From Ascaris suum (lineage: Eukaryota > Nematoda > Chromadorea > Rhabditida > Ascarididae): DNA of 64,000 nucleotides. The stretch lies in assembly GCA_013433145.1 (NCBI GenBank), contig CM024190.1, positions 5,642,001 through 5,706,000 on the forward strand, read 5' to 3'. The position numbers were made by a program, and so were the translations under genes. The notes beneath the pieces were generated by a model. It saw only the letters and a list, made by a program, of their open reading frames with translations, did not search any database and was not told the origin of the DNA. Of this stretch, positions 38,101 through 51,100 are shown piece after piece. The stretch's first letter is position 1, and every line of letters begins with the position of its first letter.

Positions 38101-38872
38101 CCAAGATTCGTTTTCTTCCTTTTTTTCCAAAACAGCCGATTCAGAAGTAGAATCTGCTCCTCCTTTATCACCAATTTCCACTATCTAATTCTAGTTCAGG
38201 TAAGCAATTATGAGCAACGAATTTCTTTTGCATACCTTTTTTCTTTACCTCTTTTTCATAAAGGTACAAATGATTGCAATCGTTCTATAGGCTTTATCTA
38301 TATTTTTATCTATTTCTTGGATTCATTACGGCGTAAGATCGAAGTGAATTGTTAAGCGAAGCATTGAAAAATTTCTAAACGACTGCTGATCTATAAAACT
38401 GCGTGATTGCAAATGATGAAGATTATACTCTCCGCTTCGATTGTTTACGTCCATTTTAATCGTTAATTTATCTAGCTGTTCTTTGTGACACTTTAAAAAT
38501 GCTTGAAGTAAGTTAAGTTTCTCTGATAGGAACAGGAGAACGGGTCGTGAAAATGCAAGTTAGCCGACCCATCTCCCCTCCGAGCGAATCGTTCTTTCTG
38601 TTTTCGCACGTAAATTTTGCATGAACTACCGCCATGCACTTGCCATTCCGTGATTTTAAGTTGCTCGTTTTTTGGAGGACACTTTTGACGGTTGAAGTGA
38701 GGAGGGGCATCTTGGTTGAAAGGCATTCGGTGACGGCATTTAAGTTTGAGATTCGGTGTATTGGCCGGTTGCGTCGAATTCCTCCGATATATTGGTGCTA
38801 GCAAACGCCAACAACGAAAAGCATTCGACTCTGCTAACTTCAAGAAGCAATACGGCAGTAAAAGTTTTGGCG
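35150..38872. other. AT-rich region upstream of the innexin
   Basis: No supported gene. A GC-richer patch at 37,870-37,960 is open on the minus strand but short. The patch at 38,500-38,880 is open on both strands without splice signals. Much of 37,300-37,800 is over 70 percent AT by eye. Innexin regulatory sequence is likely here. Confidence 0.35.
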
Positions 38873-38882
38873 ATCATTTCAG
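38873..38882 (+). promoter_or_regulatory. candidate trans-splice acceptor for the innexin mRNA
   Basis: gatcatttcag ends 34 bases before the innexin ATG, with no obvious upstream exon. This is consistent with spliced-leader addition. Confidence 0.45.
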
Positions 38883-38916
38883 GCAAAACGGATCGAGACT
38901 GAGTGTAGGGCGCGGG

Positions 38917-41900
38917 ATGTTCTTTCATGCTACGCTTGCACGCTCGTTTATTCAGTCGTTGCATTTGCGAGGCGACGACGATTTCGTTGATCGGCTCAAC
39001 TACTATTATACTCCAATCATGCTGGCCGTTGCTTGCGTCATTATCTCAGCTAAACAGGTACTTTTCAGATGTTTCCAGACTGACAAACATTTGTGCTGAA
39101 ATTCATCCATTTCAATTTATTTCTTTCAGTACGGGGGTACGCCAATCGAATGCTGGGTGAATCCACACTCTCGCGAAAGTATGGAAGAGTATATTGAGAG
39201 CTACTGCTGGATACAGAACACCTATTGGGTACCGATGTATGAAAACATTCCCGACGACCACACTGCAAGAGAAAGTATAATCAGCCTACTACTATTGTTG
39301 CTTTTACAAAAACAGGCGAGCATCGATGTCGTTGACTCGTCAGTTTATTGCAATCACCTTATATTTCTCATCGCTATGATAGCAAAGGAATTTTACAATG
39401 AAGATTTAAAAAGTATTCAGTGGAATCTTCGAACTTATCACACTTTACTTTATGTAAAAAGCGTTTTTTTTCGATTTTCTTCCAAAAGAGTTAAATAATT
39501 TAATGAAAATTTATTTATTAAAAGCGAAAACACTGAACTCGGCTCAGTAAGTGTTCGCTTATTTCATTTGGTTATTCGATAAATTTGCACAGCTTTACTC
39601 TAGTGAATAAAATTATTTTTAATAATAAATCTCCTCCCCTCTCAAATATATCTCCCCTCAGTCGTTGCACATAGGTCACTACTGATGGTCACTACTGAGA
39701 AAGCATTTGTTAAATTTATCTGACGATAGTCGCCATAGCATTGCATAGCAACTCTCTTATTGATAGGCAATATAGTTCACAATAATTGACGGAGAGAATG
39801 CAACCTGCTGGAAAATGCTTTTTGCATAAGGTGGCTCTCTGAAGATAATATATTGTATGTGCATGCACCATAAATATTGCAACAGATTACTTCGATGTGA
39901 TTGCTACTCTATCGAAGAGGATAAATGTGTCGCATTGTGAAGCTGATAGACTTCGACACAACTTTTCATTCTATGTTTATTTTATAGATCGCCAAATTGG
40001 ATACTATCAATGGGTTCCATTCATTTTAATTGCTGAGGCATTAATGTTTTCCTTGCCGTGTATGATGTGGCGACTGCTTAATTGGCAATCAGGTAGGCGT
40101 GAACCTCTCATTTCTTCTCTTTTGAAAGGTTTTCCCCACTGAACGCGACATTTCGATGAGATCATTTTCTGAAGACAGTAGATGAAAGGAGGCGAAGAAA
40201 AGGCTTTAGGTTTCATTGCACATGAAAAGAGTGTGATTTTTGATCACTGATTCCACTGATGATCAAAAACGGAGAAAATTATTCCCTATGGAAAATCTGT
40301 TGAACTTTCGTATAGAAATGCATCTACTGGTAAATGTTCATTAACAAATTCGATGGTTTCCAGGCTTACGTGATTAAATAAACATTGGAGGTCATAAGTC
40401 TAAATGTAGAGTTTATCCCATTTCCAAACCCTCTTTAGTTCAATGAGGCCAATCGAATGAATCCTCAAATGAATAATTCATAGCAAAGTTTTCAACTTTT
40501 CGAAACTACTAACGAAAAATCCGTCGTCTGCTTCAAGAGTCTCATTTAAGCAATCTCACTGTCGACAATTCTTACTGAATTCTCAAAATGACATTCCATT
40601 TTGCCAAAAGTAGCACGGCCCGTTATATTCTCCTATAAGTTCGCTAGAAGGGACACTTTTAAAGTTGTTTTTCCATGGCAAACATTTAACTATTCTCTTA
40701 GCGGATAGAACTGAAATGAAAAAAAAAAAAGAAGAAACCTTTTCAATGGGGAAAACTCACTAAAACTGCGCACTAGGAAATATGACGATAATAGATATCC
40801 TCCAGAGGTGTTTATAAACATTCAGACAAAGAGTAAACAAACAACATGCATTCAGCAGAAACAAACTTATTGGTCTAGCTTATATGCGTTGTTGCGAGCA
40901 CCTCAAATAACATCACCATAACCTCAATCAGCTTCATTTGCTCTCCTTTTCCACTACCCTGAACACCTACTAGTCCAGCTATAAACAGTGAGCGAACCAT
41001 TGCGATAACTTTAAACTAAAAACTGGACGCCTTTTTGAAAAGATGCACTAGAAATATCGCTCCGGCTACAGTTTCGATTTTCGTTGACAGCATTACGATA
41101 GGTAACGAATAGAATGAAAAGGTGCGAATCACATATTGAGAAGACTACTTCAGCACCTTCAGGTTTGAACATTCAGCAAATAATCAGTGCAGCATGTGAT
41201 ATCCAAGCTATGGCCGATGCTAGTGTAAAAAGAGCTGCCATTGAGACACTGAGTGCATCGATTGTGAACTTCATCGATCTACAATCTCCATCCGACGATC
41301 TTCCACATCGATCATTTCTTTCTGCTTTCAAATGTTGCAGGTTTATTTTTTGCCCTTTTAACTGGGAATTTTACTCTTATTCTAATAAAATGATCATCAA
41401 GACTCGTTCATTAGAAGCTAGCCAGTTGATTCTTACCGAGCGTTGCACATCACAGAAGTCAGAGACCTCATTTCCCATAAAACAGCGACTGTCAAACATT
41501 CTATAAGGAATTTATGACACAGAAGTTGTTGATTCTGTCACAAATTTCTTTCCTTTCAAATGATTCTTCTTCGCATTCTCTAGATAGTCTGATGTACAGT
41601 TAATGTTTGTTGAATTTTTTTAAATGATAATAAGACAAAAATTTATTATCCGCGAAGATTAAAATTTCACTTCGCCTTTGTCCTCCATTAAGTTCAATTT
41701 TTTATTCAGGTCTTTTTTAATTCTATAAGGTCAAAATTTGATGGAACTTTAAAAGAGTGTCTCGAAAAAATGTGCTTAATTTAAGGATAACGAAACTATT
41801 ATGCATCATTTATGACATCGCTTGTTGAGATCACAATGTGATGCTGATTTTTGCAGTTTGTTGGCAGGCAGCTACGCTACTTTTCTTTACTTATTTACAA

Positions 41901-44900
41901 AACTTTGTTATACGGCAAATATTGTGCTACAGTTTATGCTACTAAATGCTGCACTCAAATCCGACGAGTATCTCCTCTTCGGCTTTCAGGTTGATATTCT
42001 TTACGCTTAGCATTCCTTCATCAAGGAGTAGGAAAGAATAAAGTATGCATGAATGAGCGGATGAAGAAGGACGAGTGGGGGATTTCCAAGGAAGCTGGTA
42101 ATTTTCTATTACCTCCCAGTTAGAATGGGAAGTGGTACGAATCGCGAATAATGGCAAACGATTAGGTGCTGTTTGAAGAGTACGGTTCTGACTCAAATGA
42201 GTACCGTCGCGGTGGGCAGAATAAAATACAGCGAAACTGTGAAACAATCTGTGGTTTCAAGCGGTCAGCCAGACCGTAATCCTAATAAGTGGATGGACAT
42301 GAATGAAATGAACATCGATTAATGAAAACCTAGGCATGAAATGCTCCTACCGTCGTCGCTTCTATGGAATGAATCGCCGACAGGTAGCAAATATTTTCAG
42401 GTAAATCGTTTCTTTGGACTTTTTATTTGCTCGGTCTTTGCAGTTTCCTCTTGCAATTTAGCAGTTGGCATTTCGACAATTATTCATGCTTTGAATGGAT
42501 AACAGCAATGGCTTCTTTAACTGTCATTCCTCTTCTAAACTATGCTACGTTTTGAGACGCTCAAATCACTCTAATTCTATAGTGTTCAAAGGGGAACTTT
42601 ATGTAATTCTTCTTTCTTAACTTCGCAGACCCATAAAAACGAATTAAGTACCAGAAAACAATGTATGCTAAAGATCGGCGAGAAAAAGTAACGAGAAGCA
42701 ACTCTATACCATTTTCATATTTAAGGTTTTATCGGACTTATTGTGTGGAAAACCATGGACCGAATCAGGGCATTTCCCACGGGTCACACTCTGTGACTTT
42801 GAAGTACGCTACCTCGCCAACCTCAACAGGTTCGTTTCGCAGACAAAGATTATGCACATTCAAAATATTGTTGAACGCTTCCTCTCATATCTTGGTGTTC
42901 TTCGATCTGTCCATCTGAAACATTGTTGCGAAAGCACATAAAAATGAGTAGAAGTAGGTGCCATTCATTGCAATATCAATGAACAAATTTGAGGTGGGTG
43001 GTGTTTCCTTGTAAATCATCAGCAATACTCTTGCATCAATTTCTTCTCTCTCTATTGGTTGCATCGGCAAAAAGGTCACTCCACTCGGTCAAGAAATCAC
43101 AAAATATGCTTCTATTTTGAAATTGAAATATAAAATAATTGGCGTGAAATTGAGCAAAAAAAATTTATAGCTTGAAATCAGTGAGGAAACTTGAAAGAAT
43201 TTCTATAAGCCTTGTATTCAGTGAATGTAAACGTTGAGAGTGAAAATCTAATGCAAAGATGTTCCAAAATATTTCACCCCGATGAAAGTGATAAACGCAA
43301 ATAATACCTACAGTTATCAATTCAGATATACTGTGCAATGCGCATTGCTTATCAATATAATAAACGAGAAGGTCTTTGCGTTCTTTTGGTGCTGGTATTT
43401 GATTTTGATGATGCTCACCAGGTAAGCAAGCATAATATTTAACATTGATCAGTTCAATTTTACTGCAATTCTGATGCGGGCACTTTAAATCGCATAGCAT
43501 AGCCTAACAGCTACTAGTTCATGCGCTAGTCTTCATAAACGATGCTTAAACGTTTTCCCCTGGAGGCGATTGTAAAGACGGTTTTTCATTACCAATAGAG
43601 CACAGTGTAATCCCTTAACGTTAACGAGTTGTATATTCGAGGCAAGTGAGACAAAGTGCCGTCTTAATTAACGAACTGAAAGAGAAATGTAGATATACTT
43701 AGGAGGGCAATAGAATAGACTCATAAGGATTTGAGAAGTGAATATTTTGAAGAGTCGAGTTTCAAAGAAGAACAGAATGAAACAGATTTCATCTGCGCAG
43801 ATTAAAAGAGATATCACAATACTCAATCTCTATATATTTTCCTTCCTCCATGAGAAGATGTTTTAATTATCGTTTCCTAGACTCACATTATTTTCTGCTC
43901 TCTTTTACCGTACTTCAGGCACTGACATTCTTTACTGATCGCTGGAATCAAAATCACCTTGCATCTCTTCCTGATGATTCACCATTTTGAGTATACAGTA
44001 TGTTAGCTTACCATCTCCTGCCCACATCGATGCTAGCGAAATTGCTCGCTTATGATAGATGTCTTTCTTCAAAAAGTTCCCACAATGATCGTACTCATTT
44101 TAAAACTGGTCAAAATTAAGAGGATAGGTGAACCAATTTTGTGCCGTGGAGGAAATAAGTTTCGTACTTTGGTATTTTCCCAGTAGTGCAAATTACAATG
44201 TTAGCGGTAGCAAATGTTGAACTTCCGTTCGTACGCTATAGGTTCATGAGGACTGTAGGACACTAGCGTCAAAAATACCCTATTGATCTGTAAAGCTTGT
44301 AAGGGTTACTAATTGAACGAAGAGGGAGAAATGCGATGCAGATTAGACGTTTATATGTTTCTTCTTCACCTTTTAAGCGAATAAAGGGGTTTACTTCGGC
44401 AAAAAAAAAATGCTCTCGTTGTGATGATGTTGTTGCTCAGGTAGCCTGGCGATCTTATGCTACCTATGTAGTGTAGAACATGCCCAATACCTATCGCTAT
44501 CTTTGAAAGCATTTTTTGCAGTTAGAATAAAACTTTGGCATTTATGCAAACGATATTTTGCAGCTGCTCTACACTGTTTTGGATATTGAACTGTACTTTT
44601 ATGAGTGAAAAAGCCGAGTATATGTTGCGATTCATGCGGATAGCAGAATCGGCTGACCGCAGTAAGGAACGCAAGATTAGCGGACATCCTGTGGGAGGAC
44701 CATTCGCAGTGGTCGTTTTTGCCCCATACCTTGTTGATAAATTCGTTGCCGAGTTCCTCAAGTCTGACGGGGTATGTCTTCCAACTCTATAAGCTATTTC
44801 TGGCGCTTTCTTCGATAACAGTAGCGTTGGCATTGCATCATTAATAAGTCAAATATGCACAAAGCATGTTGTTGCACTTCATACTGTCCATTCTTGACCA

Positions 44901-45640
44901 CAAAAGAAAAAGTTGCTCAGGTGGGCCTCACCTTGGTTTGGCCAAAAAAAGGACGAGGAAGTTTGCTATATACTTAAATGTTAACGAATGGAAGACGGCA
45001 GTTAATCGAGATCTGTTATATATTTCTCAAAAATTTTGACGAAACTACACGATAACCAAAACGATGTTTGGACAAATTCTTCTTTGCATTTGCTAGTTCT
45101 CGCACCTCTTTCGCAGACAAACCTTAATTGGCGAACAGCAATAGAGCTTCCGTCATAGCTTCAGTTAAACTTGAAGTCTCTAATATCAGGAGGGTGGGGG
45201 AGGAGGTGGGAGATGGAGGGCGAATATATTGATCATGAACGAGCAGGGAAACGGCTGAACTAGGGCATCAGGGAACTGCGCTAATGGAGGTTTTTAGTAA
45301 GACTAGCTCCTATAAGCAAAGTAAATGGGTCATATCTCAGGAGAGTAAATTTACATAAGCTGGATGTATGGAAGGTACATACATAAAGCAAACACTTATT
45401 CAAGTACCCTTCAGCGAACTATGCCACCTATGCACATTCGTGCAAAATCGACTTACCTATAGATTGCATACGGGAACTCTTCTCTATGAAACGCGCATGT
45501 TAAATAGGGATAACACATTGGTTAATTCAGAACTAGTATATATAAAAATGTATAAATGTAAATGCAAATGTGTATAAACAAAAATAAATTAATAAACAAA
45601 CAAAACTACAGATATAAATGTAAATATAAAAACATGTACA

Positions 45641-45727
<87 letters not shown>

Positions 45728-46648
45728 AAGTAAATATGAGCGAGAATTTTTTATACACCAGGGGCAAAAAGAAAAGCTGAATTTTGATGCGTCCACTATA
45801 AAACATTCCGGCTAAAATCAGCGCGTGCGGGCATTGTGCCAGCAATCATCGTAGCAGTAAGTTCCTTAAAAAGAAAAGAGTTATTGCTGAAAAGATATAA
45901 AATCAAGGTGTTCACACTGCGGCTGATGGCCAATCATGCTGGAGAGCTCGTCGTGGTGGATGTTGTGCGTTACCTGTGGAAGGAATTTCATGACAGAAAC
46001 TGGCGTGAATTTGAACAGCTCGAGCAAAGTAATGGTTTCCGTGCAAGAGCGTACGATGTTAAAGAAACTCTGGTCAGCTATATGTCACGCAAAGACTCGA
46101 GGTAAGAATGTCACCCACGCATTTTACTAATGTCAATGGATACAAATCTTCAAGGACAACGAAGAACTGTGCTTCAAATATATCTAAATGCAATATTCGC
46201 TGCAAGATAAGATAATGGAAGGAGGATTGCTCTTTCCAAATTGAACAACGAGAGATGTGTCAAACTGAAAAATAAAAGTTGGTTTAAGAAAGAAATAACC
46301 TCAAGAAAGCAATAAATGAACCTCTGAAATATTTGTTCCCTCACCTCTAATTCGCCCTCAAGGATACAATAAGCTGTCTAATTGAGAGTCACAATATGAG
46401 TACCTTGGAAAGATGTTCGAAAGCATTTAGTGGAGATGCAACAGCCCTTAATTAGAATTCAGAGTTCCTTATTCATATATGACTAATGGTAGGACGGGTA
46501 GGTTGTGAAGTCGCTATCAAGAAACCGTTTGGTTTCCGGTACCTCTTTTTTCAGAGGTCAGCTCAGACCAACCGGACTGTCTCCGCCAATGCTTATCAGC
46601 CAGAAGGTGTTCAGCGAAATAGCCGCTGGTATGCAAACGCGTGAATGA
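38917..46648 (+). CDS. innexin gap-junction protein, complete ten-exon gene, 465 residues
   Basis: A four-pass membrane protein whose oligomers form invertebrate gap junctions. Exons are 38917-39057, 39130-39274, 39988-40092, 41163-41340, 41857-41989, 42726-42829, 43326-43421, 44564-44771, 45908-46101 and 46555-46648; all phases match. In order: [11 protein letters not shown] and [17 protein letters not shown]1 ([14 protein letters not shown]); loop 1 with its two cysteines (ECW and YCW); the innexin signature YYQWVPF opening TM2; a long cytoplasmic loop starting GLNIQQI; TM3 ([15 protein letters not shown]); loop 2 ([16 protein letters not shown], then YTVQC) with its two cysteines; TM4 ([15 protein letters not shown]); and a C-tail with [17 protein letters not shown]. 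The [12 protein letters not shown] first loop recalls C. elegans INX-12/INX-13, from memory only. The start matches the family N-terminus. If the donor at 46102 is ignored the protein stops at 46105. Confidence 0.93.
45644..45725. repeat. (TA)n microsatellite, about 41 units
   Basis: An uninterrupted 82-base AT/TA tract in the intron between innexin exons 8 and 9, flanked by A-rich, TAAATG-like degenerate repeats. Confidence 0.95.
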
Positions 46649-46843
46649 TTTCAACGCACATGTACCCCTCATTTAAACGTGCCTAGAGCGTCGCATAAAG
46701 TCGAGCTCTCTTATGTTGCAGTCCGTGAATCGTCGTCGAAAACGGTAAACGACCATAAATACGTCACGCTTGCAACTATATATGCTTAAAGTGATACTGC
46801 TGACATTTGCCTCATGTAGCAGTAGGACCTTTGCACAGTTTCT

Positions 46844-46849
46844 AATAAA
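46844..46849 (+). terminator. candidate poly(A) signal of the innexin gene
   Basis: AATAAA about 195 bases past the proposed stop at 46648, the first such motif downstream. Confidence 0.4.
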
Positions 46850-47985
46850 TAGCGGCAGAGAACATGCCGTATGTAATTGCAACAACTGGAGGTGCAGATG
46901 CATTCAGATAAAAGAACTACATCCACTAAATAAGTTCCATATTCCTGTAGGCGATCAAGCGGCACATTTTTTGATGTTTATAATAAATAAGCGGCTTTCC
47001 AGTCGTCCACTTTCGACAAGAGCCACACATGTGCATTCTCACGCCTAATTGCGGAAGAAATTCACAGGTCACTATTTCCAGCCGAAATTCGGCGCTCGCT
47101 GTTCTCAGCATTGCTAATTAAATTATTGCAAATGCGATAGGAGTTCAGATGTGAATTGTATAAATTCCAAGAAATGTTATAAGGACGACTATGTTCTTCC
47201 ATTGTCGTCAACATCGCATTCTCCGTAAAACATTCTTATCGGAAATAATACTCGATAAGCGTATGTGTGTCTAAACAACTGAATAAATTAACAAAAGAAA
47301 CATCAAAACAATTCAGCGTTTTATTGGCTGACAACTGAAGAAGTGAATTTTGCATCGATTCACTTACGATTTATCGCATTTTTCCTGTTCAATTTTGTAT
47401 ATCGTTCTCAGTGTTCTTTTCCCATTTGAATGCAAGTTTTTAGTTTATCGAAGAGCTCTTTACTCTCTTAACATTGATTACTTTTTTAGTATGTTGATTG
47501 AGAGAAGATTTCGATGATGTGGATTCAAGTTCTGAAAAGTGAATTACTGATCACTTCCGTATTTGTTAGAAATTTGAGTGAGGTTTGAGTGCCGATTAGA
47601 CATTCGATTCCAAGTGCTAAATGCCTGAAAAAGTGAAACCCTCTTCTTGTTTTTTGCAAGCTATACTAGTGATTCCTTCTTTTGTGACCAAATAAAGTTT
47701 ACGATGAGAAATATATGATGCTCTTATAAAGCTGATGCAGCTTATCGTGCAAAATACTCACTACGAAACCACATGAAAAGTGGTATTTTCTTTCTCTCTC
47801 TAGTTACGAATTTCACGAAAAACAAGAACCTTGTAACAACTCTTGGATTAAATATCTTATTTTAAAAAGAGCTTTAAAAAAAGAGGAAAAAAAGTTGCCG
47901 CTTGTACGATGTCCTTATGAGCCTCATCATGCTATCTTTTTTTCTTGTCATCGACTCAGTACTAACTAGTTTATCATAATTAAAG
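46850..47985. other. no gene recognised
   Basis: Noncoding-looking sequence downstream of the innexin, with no repeats of note. Confidence 0.35.
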
Positions 47986-48131
47986 GTTATGCGTTGCCGG
48001 TTGTTATTCAGAGCGGTGACAGTATTGGAAGTGTTCGTATCGCCGACAGTTACTTTGACAGTCTCGAAGCTGCACGTGAAGCGGAATATATCAACCATTC
48101 CGTTCGTATTTGCGCATTTCGATCCGAATAA
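47986..48131 (+). CDS. coding-like segment of uncertain strand, unrecognised
   Basis: After ataattaaag the + strand reads GYALPVVIQSGDSIGSVRIA, then DSYFDSLEAAREAEYINHSV, to a TAA. The minus strand over 47874-48146 is also open (90 codons, including NTNGMVDIFRFTCSFETVKV). A second + frame is open as well (PTVTLTVSKLHVKRN, then DPNNSTVRIFP). The raised GC and open frames suggest one true exon, but I cannot choose the strand. No family match. Confidence 0.3.
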
Positions 48132-51100
48132 TTCAACTGTTCGCATCTTCCCTTAGAAGCAAAACCATTAGTTGAAAACTTAAAAGGTGGAATGTATTCG
48201 ATGAAAAAAAATATTTCGAGGAAAATACGGAATACCGTATTTTGTGAGGAAATTGCCGTTGAGCATTCAAATCACACTAAATGCAACCGACTGCCTTTGA
48301 AATGTTTCTGGTACCTTCTAATGAAAAAGCGGCTGAAGCAACATCTGTTTCATGATCACTATGTACGTAGAAAGTAGTTTCGACGAAGAAGAAATAATCG
48401 CAACATCATAAATTCCTTTGTCGCTTAACTGCTCGAACTGAATGCAGCGATTCAGGAGACGATCAATTTCAGCAGAAGGATGAGGTTGAGCTCTTGAAGC
48501 ATCATCCAGTGGATGCCTCGTGCCTTCATATCTGCAAAAAAACGACGTCCGATTGTGAAAAATGTATCAATGCTGCTGCCAAATAATGCGTTCAATTGGC
48601 CATGACACCCGACCTCAAACAGATGAACTAATTAAGTTGAACGACGACGCTGGTTGATTACTGTCGTCAATGTGCATTGATCAAAGGATTCTGCTTCATT
48701 GTCTTAGCCACCCATTCCTGTTTGAGAAATTCAAGTATATTAACTCTGCTTGACAATGTGTGCTTGCTTTATATTATGATAAGTTGCATCCATAATAAAT
48801 CCTGAGCGGTCGTACCCGTGAGAAAGCACAACATAATAAATTTAACTAAAACTCGATTCGTCGCTTTTTTTTACTTCCGCCTCTGTGAGCCACTATAAAT
48901 GATAAGAGAAAACATTTACGTGAATGCGTAGAACGGAGGCTACAACCTACAACACAAGTATTCTGTGTCGTTCTTCTGGTGACATATCGATCTGTTTGCA
49001 CGAATCGATAAAAAAATTGAGGCAACTGAGTGTTTTGGATTCGTTGAAGTTGATAAAATGCTTTTTTTTTGCTTTGAAACTCCTGAAGCGTGCATATATA
49101 TATGCTTTCGGAGAGGAAATGTTGGTCAAAGTGCGGAACGGCAAAGTTACCATTTCTAATATTGAGCTACATGACAGGATGTGTCACTATGAACAGAAGC
49201 AAGTAGAAGCGTTTTATTAGTATCGCATGATAGATAGCCTTAGCTATAGCTTTATTGATGCATAGCTTCTCTAGTAACATACAAATACGATGCAAACACA
49301 TTATGTCGTCATCTTTCAGCAAACGGCTTAGAAACAAGCTGACACCGTTGTGCTACCCGTATATGATGTTTTCGAGACGCTTCACAACTTATAAATGCAT
49401 AGAAGTTTACACCCGTGATACTGGCACTCAAAGAATGAATATGATCTTGAGAGCATGGAATGATCAATCGATATTCTTAGCTTCGATACAGTATCAGCAC
49501 GTGCAAACCGAATTAGTTACCACAGCATACGCAGTAAGTAAAATAGAGCACGATCGGGAGCACTCGTTGACATGATCGCTTCATCTCAGAAGCTATTAGT
49601 GATAGCGTTCTCAATGCTCTAAAAAGTTAGAAACAATTTTCATGTGAACATGAAAGTTAAAATTGTAACACTTAAACATATAAGCAATAATAACGAGCGA
49701 ATCAATAACGCTAATTTTTTTTTTCGGTGAAGAGACGCATCTGAAATTTAAAGAGAAAAAGTTCGTTTAGTTCATCATAGAAATATACGCGATGCATCAC
49801 ATCGGAGTTCGCTTTAAATCCAGCAATGGCAACTATTTAGGTTGCCGCCACTAATCCGATTGCTAGCATCGTCTACGATCTTTCACACTCAAAATTTGTC
49901 GCCATTTTTCGTTGAATGAAACAGTACTCTTTAGTCTCGTCAATTCTTTCTTGAAGCACTTCTGGTTTTGCGTAATGAACGAATAAGCCGTTTTTAATAA
50001 TGCTAGAAGAACTTGAATGTGCGACATTTCTATCACGAATGTCACGTTTCTCGAAATTGACAGATCGCATGGCAATTAAAGCCCATGCCCGAGGCGTCAT
50101 TTGCTCATTCGCTCACAAGCTTCTCACTGCAGACACTCCACCGTGAAGTGATAAGTTGAAATGTTCGAATACGCATCTGCGAATCAGCGTTGTGAATCTC
50201 AATGAACGCTTTGTTGAAATATAAACAAAAGCGCTTCACTAAAAAGCACAAATCTACTCGATGAACGGATTGCATAATGGCGAACAAAAGTAGTGAGTGT
50301 TGTTTTATGTGTAAATAACTCGTTCCCACTGACTATGCTGTTAATCCAAAGGCATTCTGTTACCTTTTAAAGACCAATTCCAATTTGTTAGTGAATGCAC
50401 CCATTTTGTGAGATGATACGAAAGTTTTTATGAGGAAATGAGCGGATGTGAATATGAGAACGAAAGCGTCAATCGAATCACCTTTAAAGAAAAGCCTTCG
50501 AAAGACGAACGCTTATTCGCCTCAGCCGTATTTTGTGTGAACAATGCGACGCATTCTTTATCTTATTTCAAAACGATGTCGTCTATTTCGAATCTAGTTT
50601 AATTATGAGAGAACCTCCATCTGAACGTTGAAGCATTTCAGCACACAAATTTTCTAGCTCAATCAGCTATTCAATGAGGCTAGGTAGAGACACTGTGCTC
50701 CGAAACATTGTGTGACTCAGCGTAGATACAGAAAATGCACGAGCACACATTCACGCGGTCCAATTATCCTATATTTGAGAAACATGAAACTATTCCAGAC
50801 CCCATTTCAAATCTAAAACGCAAGTAGAAAATACCCTTACTTCCGATATAAGGAAATGGCCACTTAAGACGGGATCCGAGTGCGATTTGCAAAATGTTTA
50901 GCATATATAACTAAATCTGCTTTAAAGAAACGTTTGCCACATGATACGAAAGACGCTACTACTTCGATTGTGTATTAGTTACTGTGACAACAGGTGAAAT
51001 AAAACAAAATCAACATAATCATTTATTGTTCATGCGAAATGGAAGACAACAAGGCAGATGAACATAAAAATTTCAGAAAAAAAAACGCACCATAAATCTG

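Noticed and set aside
38493..38964. Minus-strand frames upstream of and overlapping innexin exon 1
   Set aside because: No splice or family support; the overlap with the conserved innexin N-terminus marks part of them as shadow.
42885..43500. Minus-strand frames of 64 and 111 codons
   Set aside because: The second is antisense to innexin exon 7 and its intron; the first lacks any support.
45533..45845. Tyr-Ile repeat frames on both strands
   Set aside because: Product of the TA microsatellite in an innexin intron.
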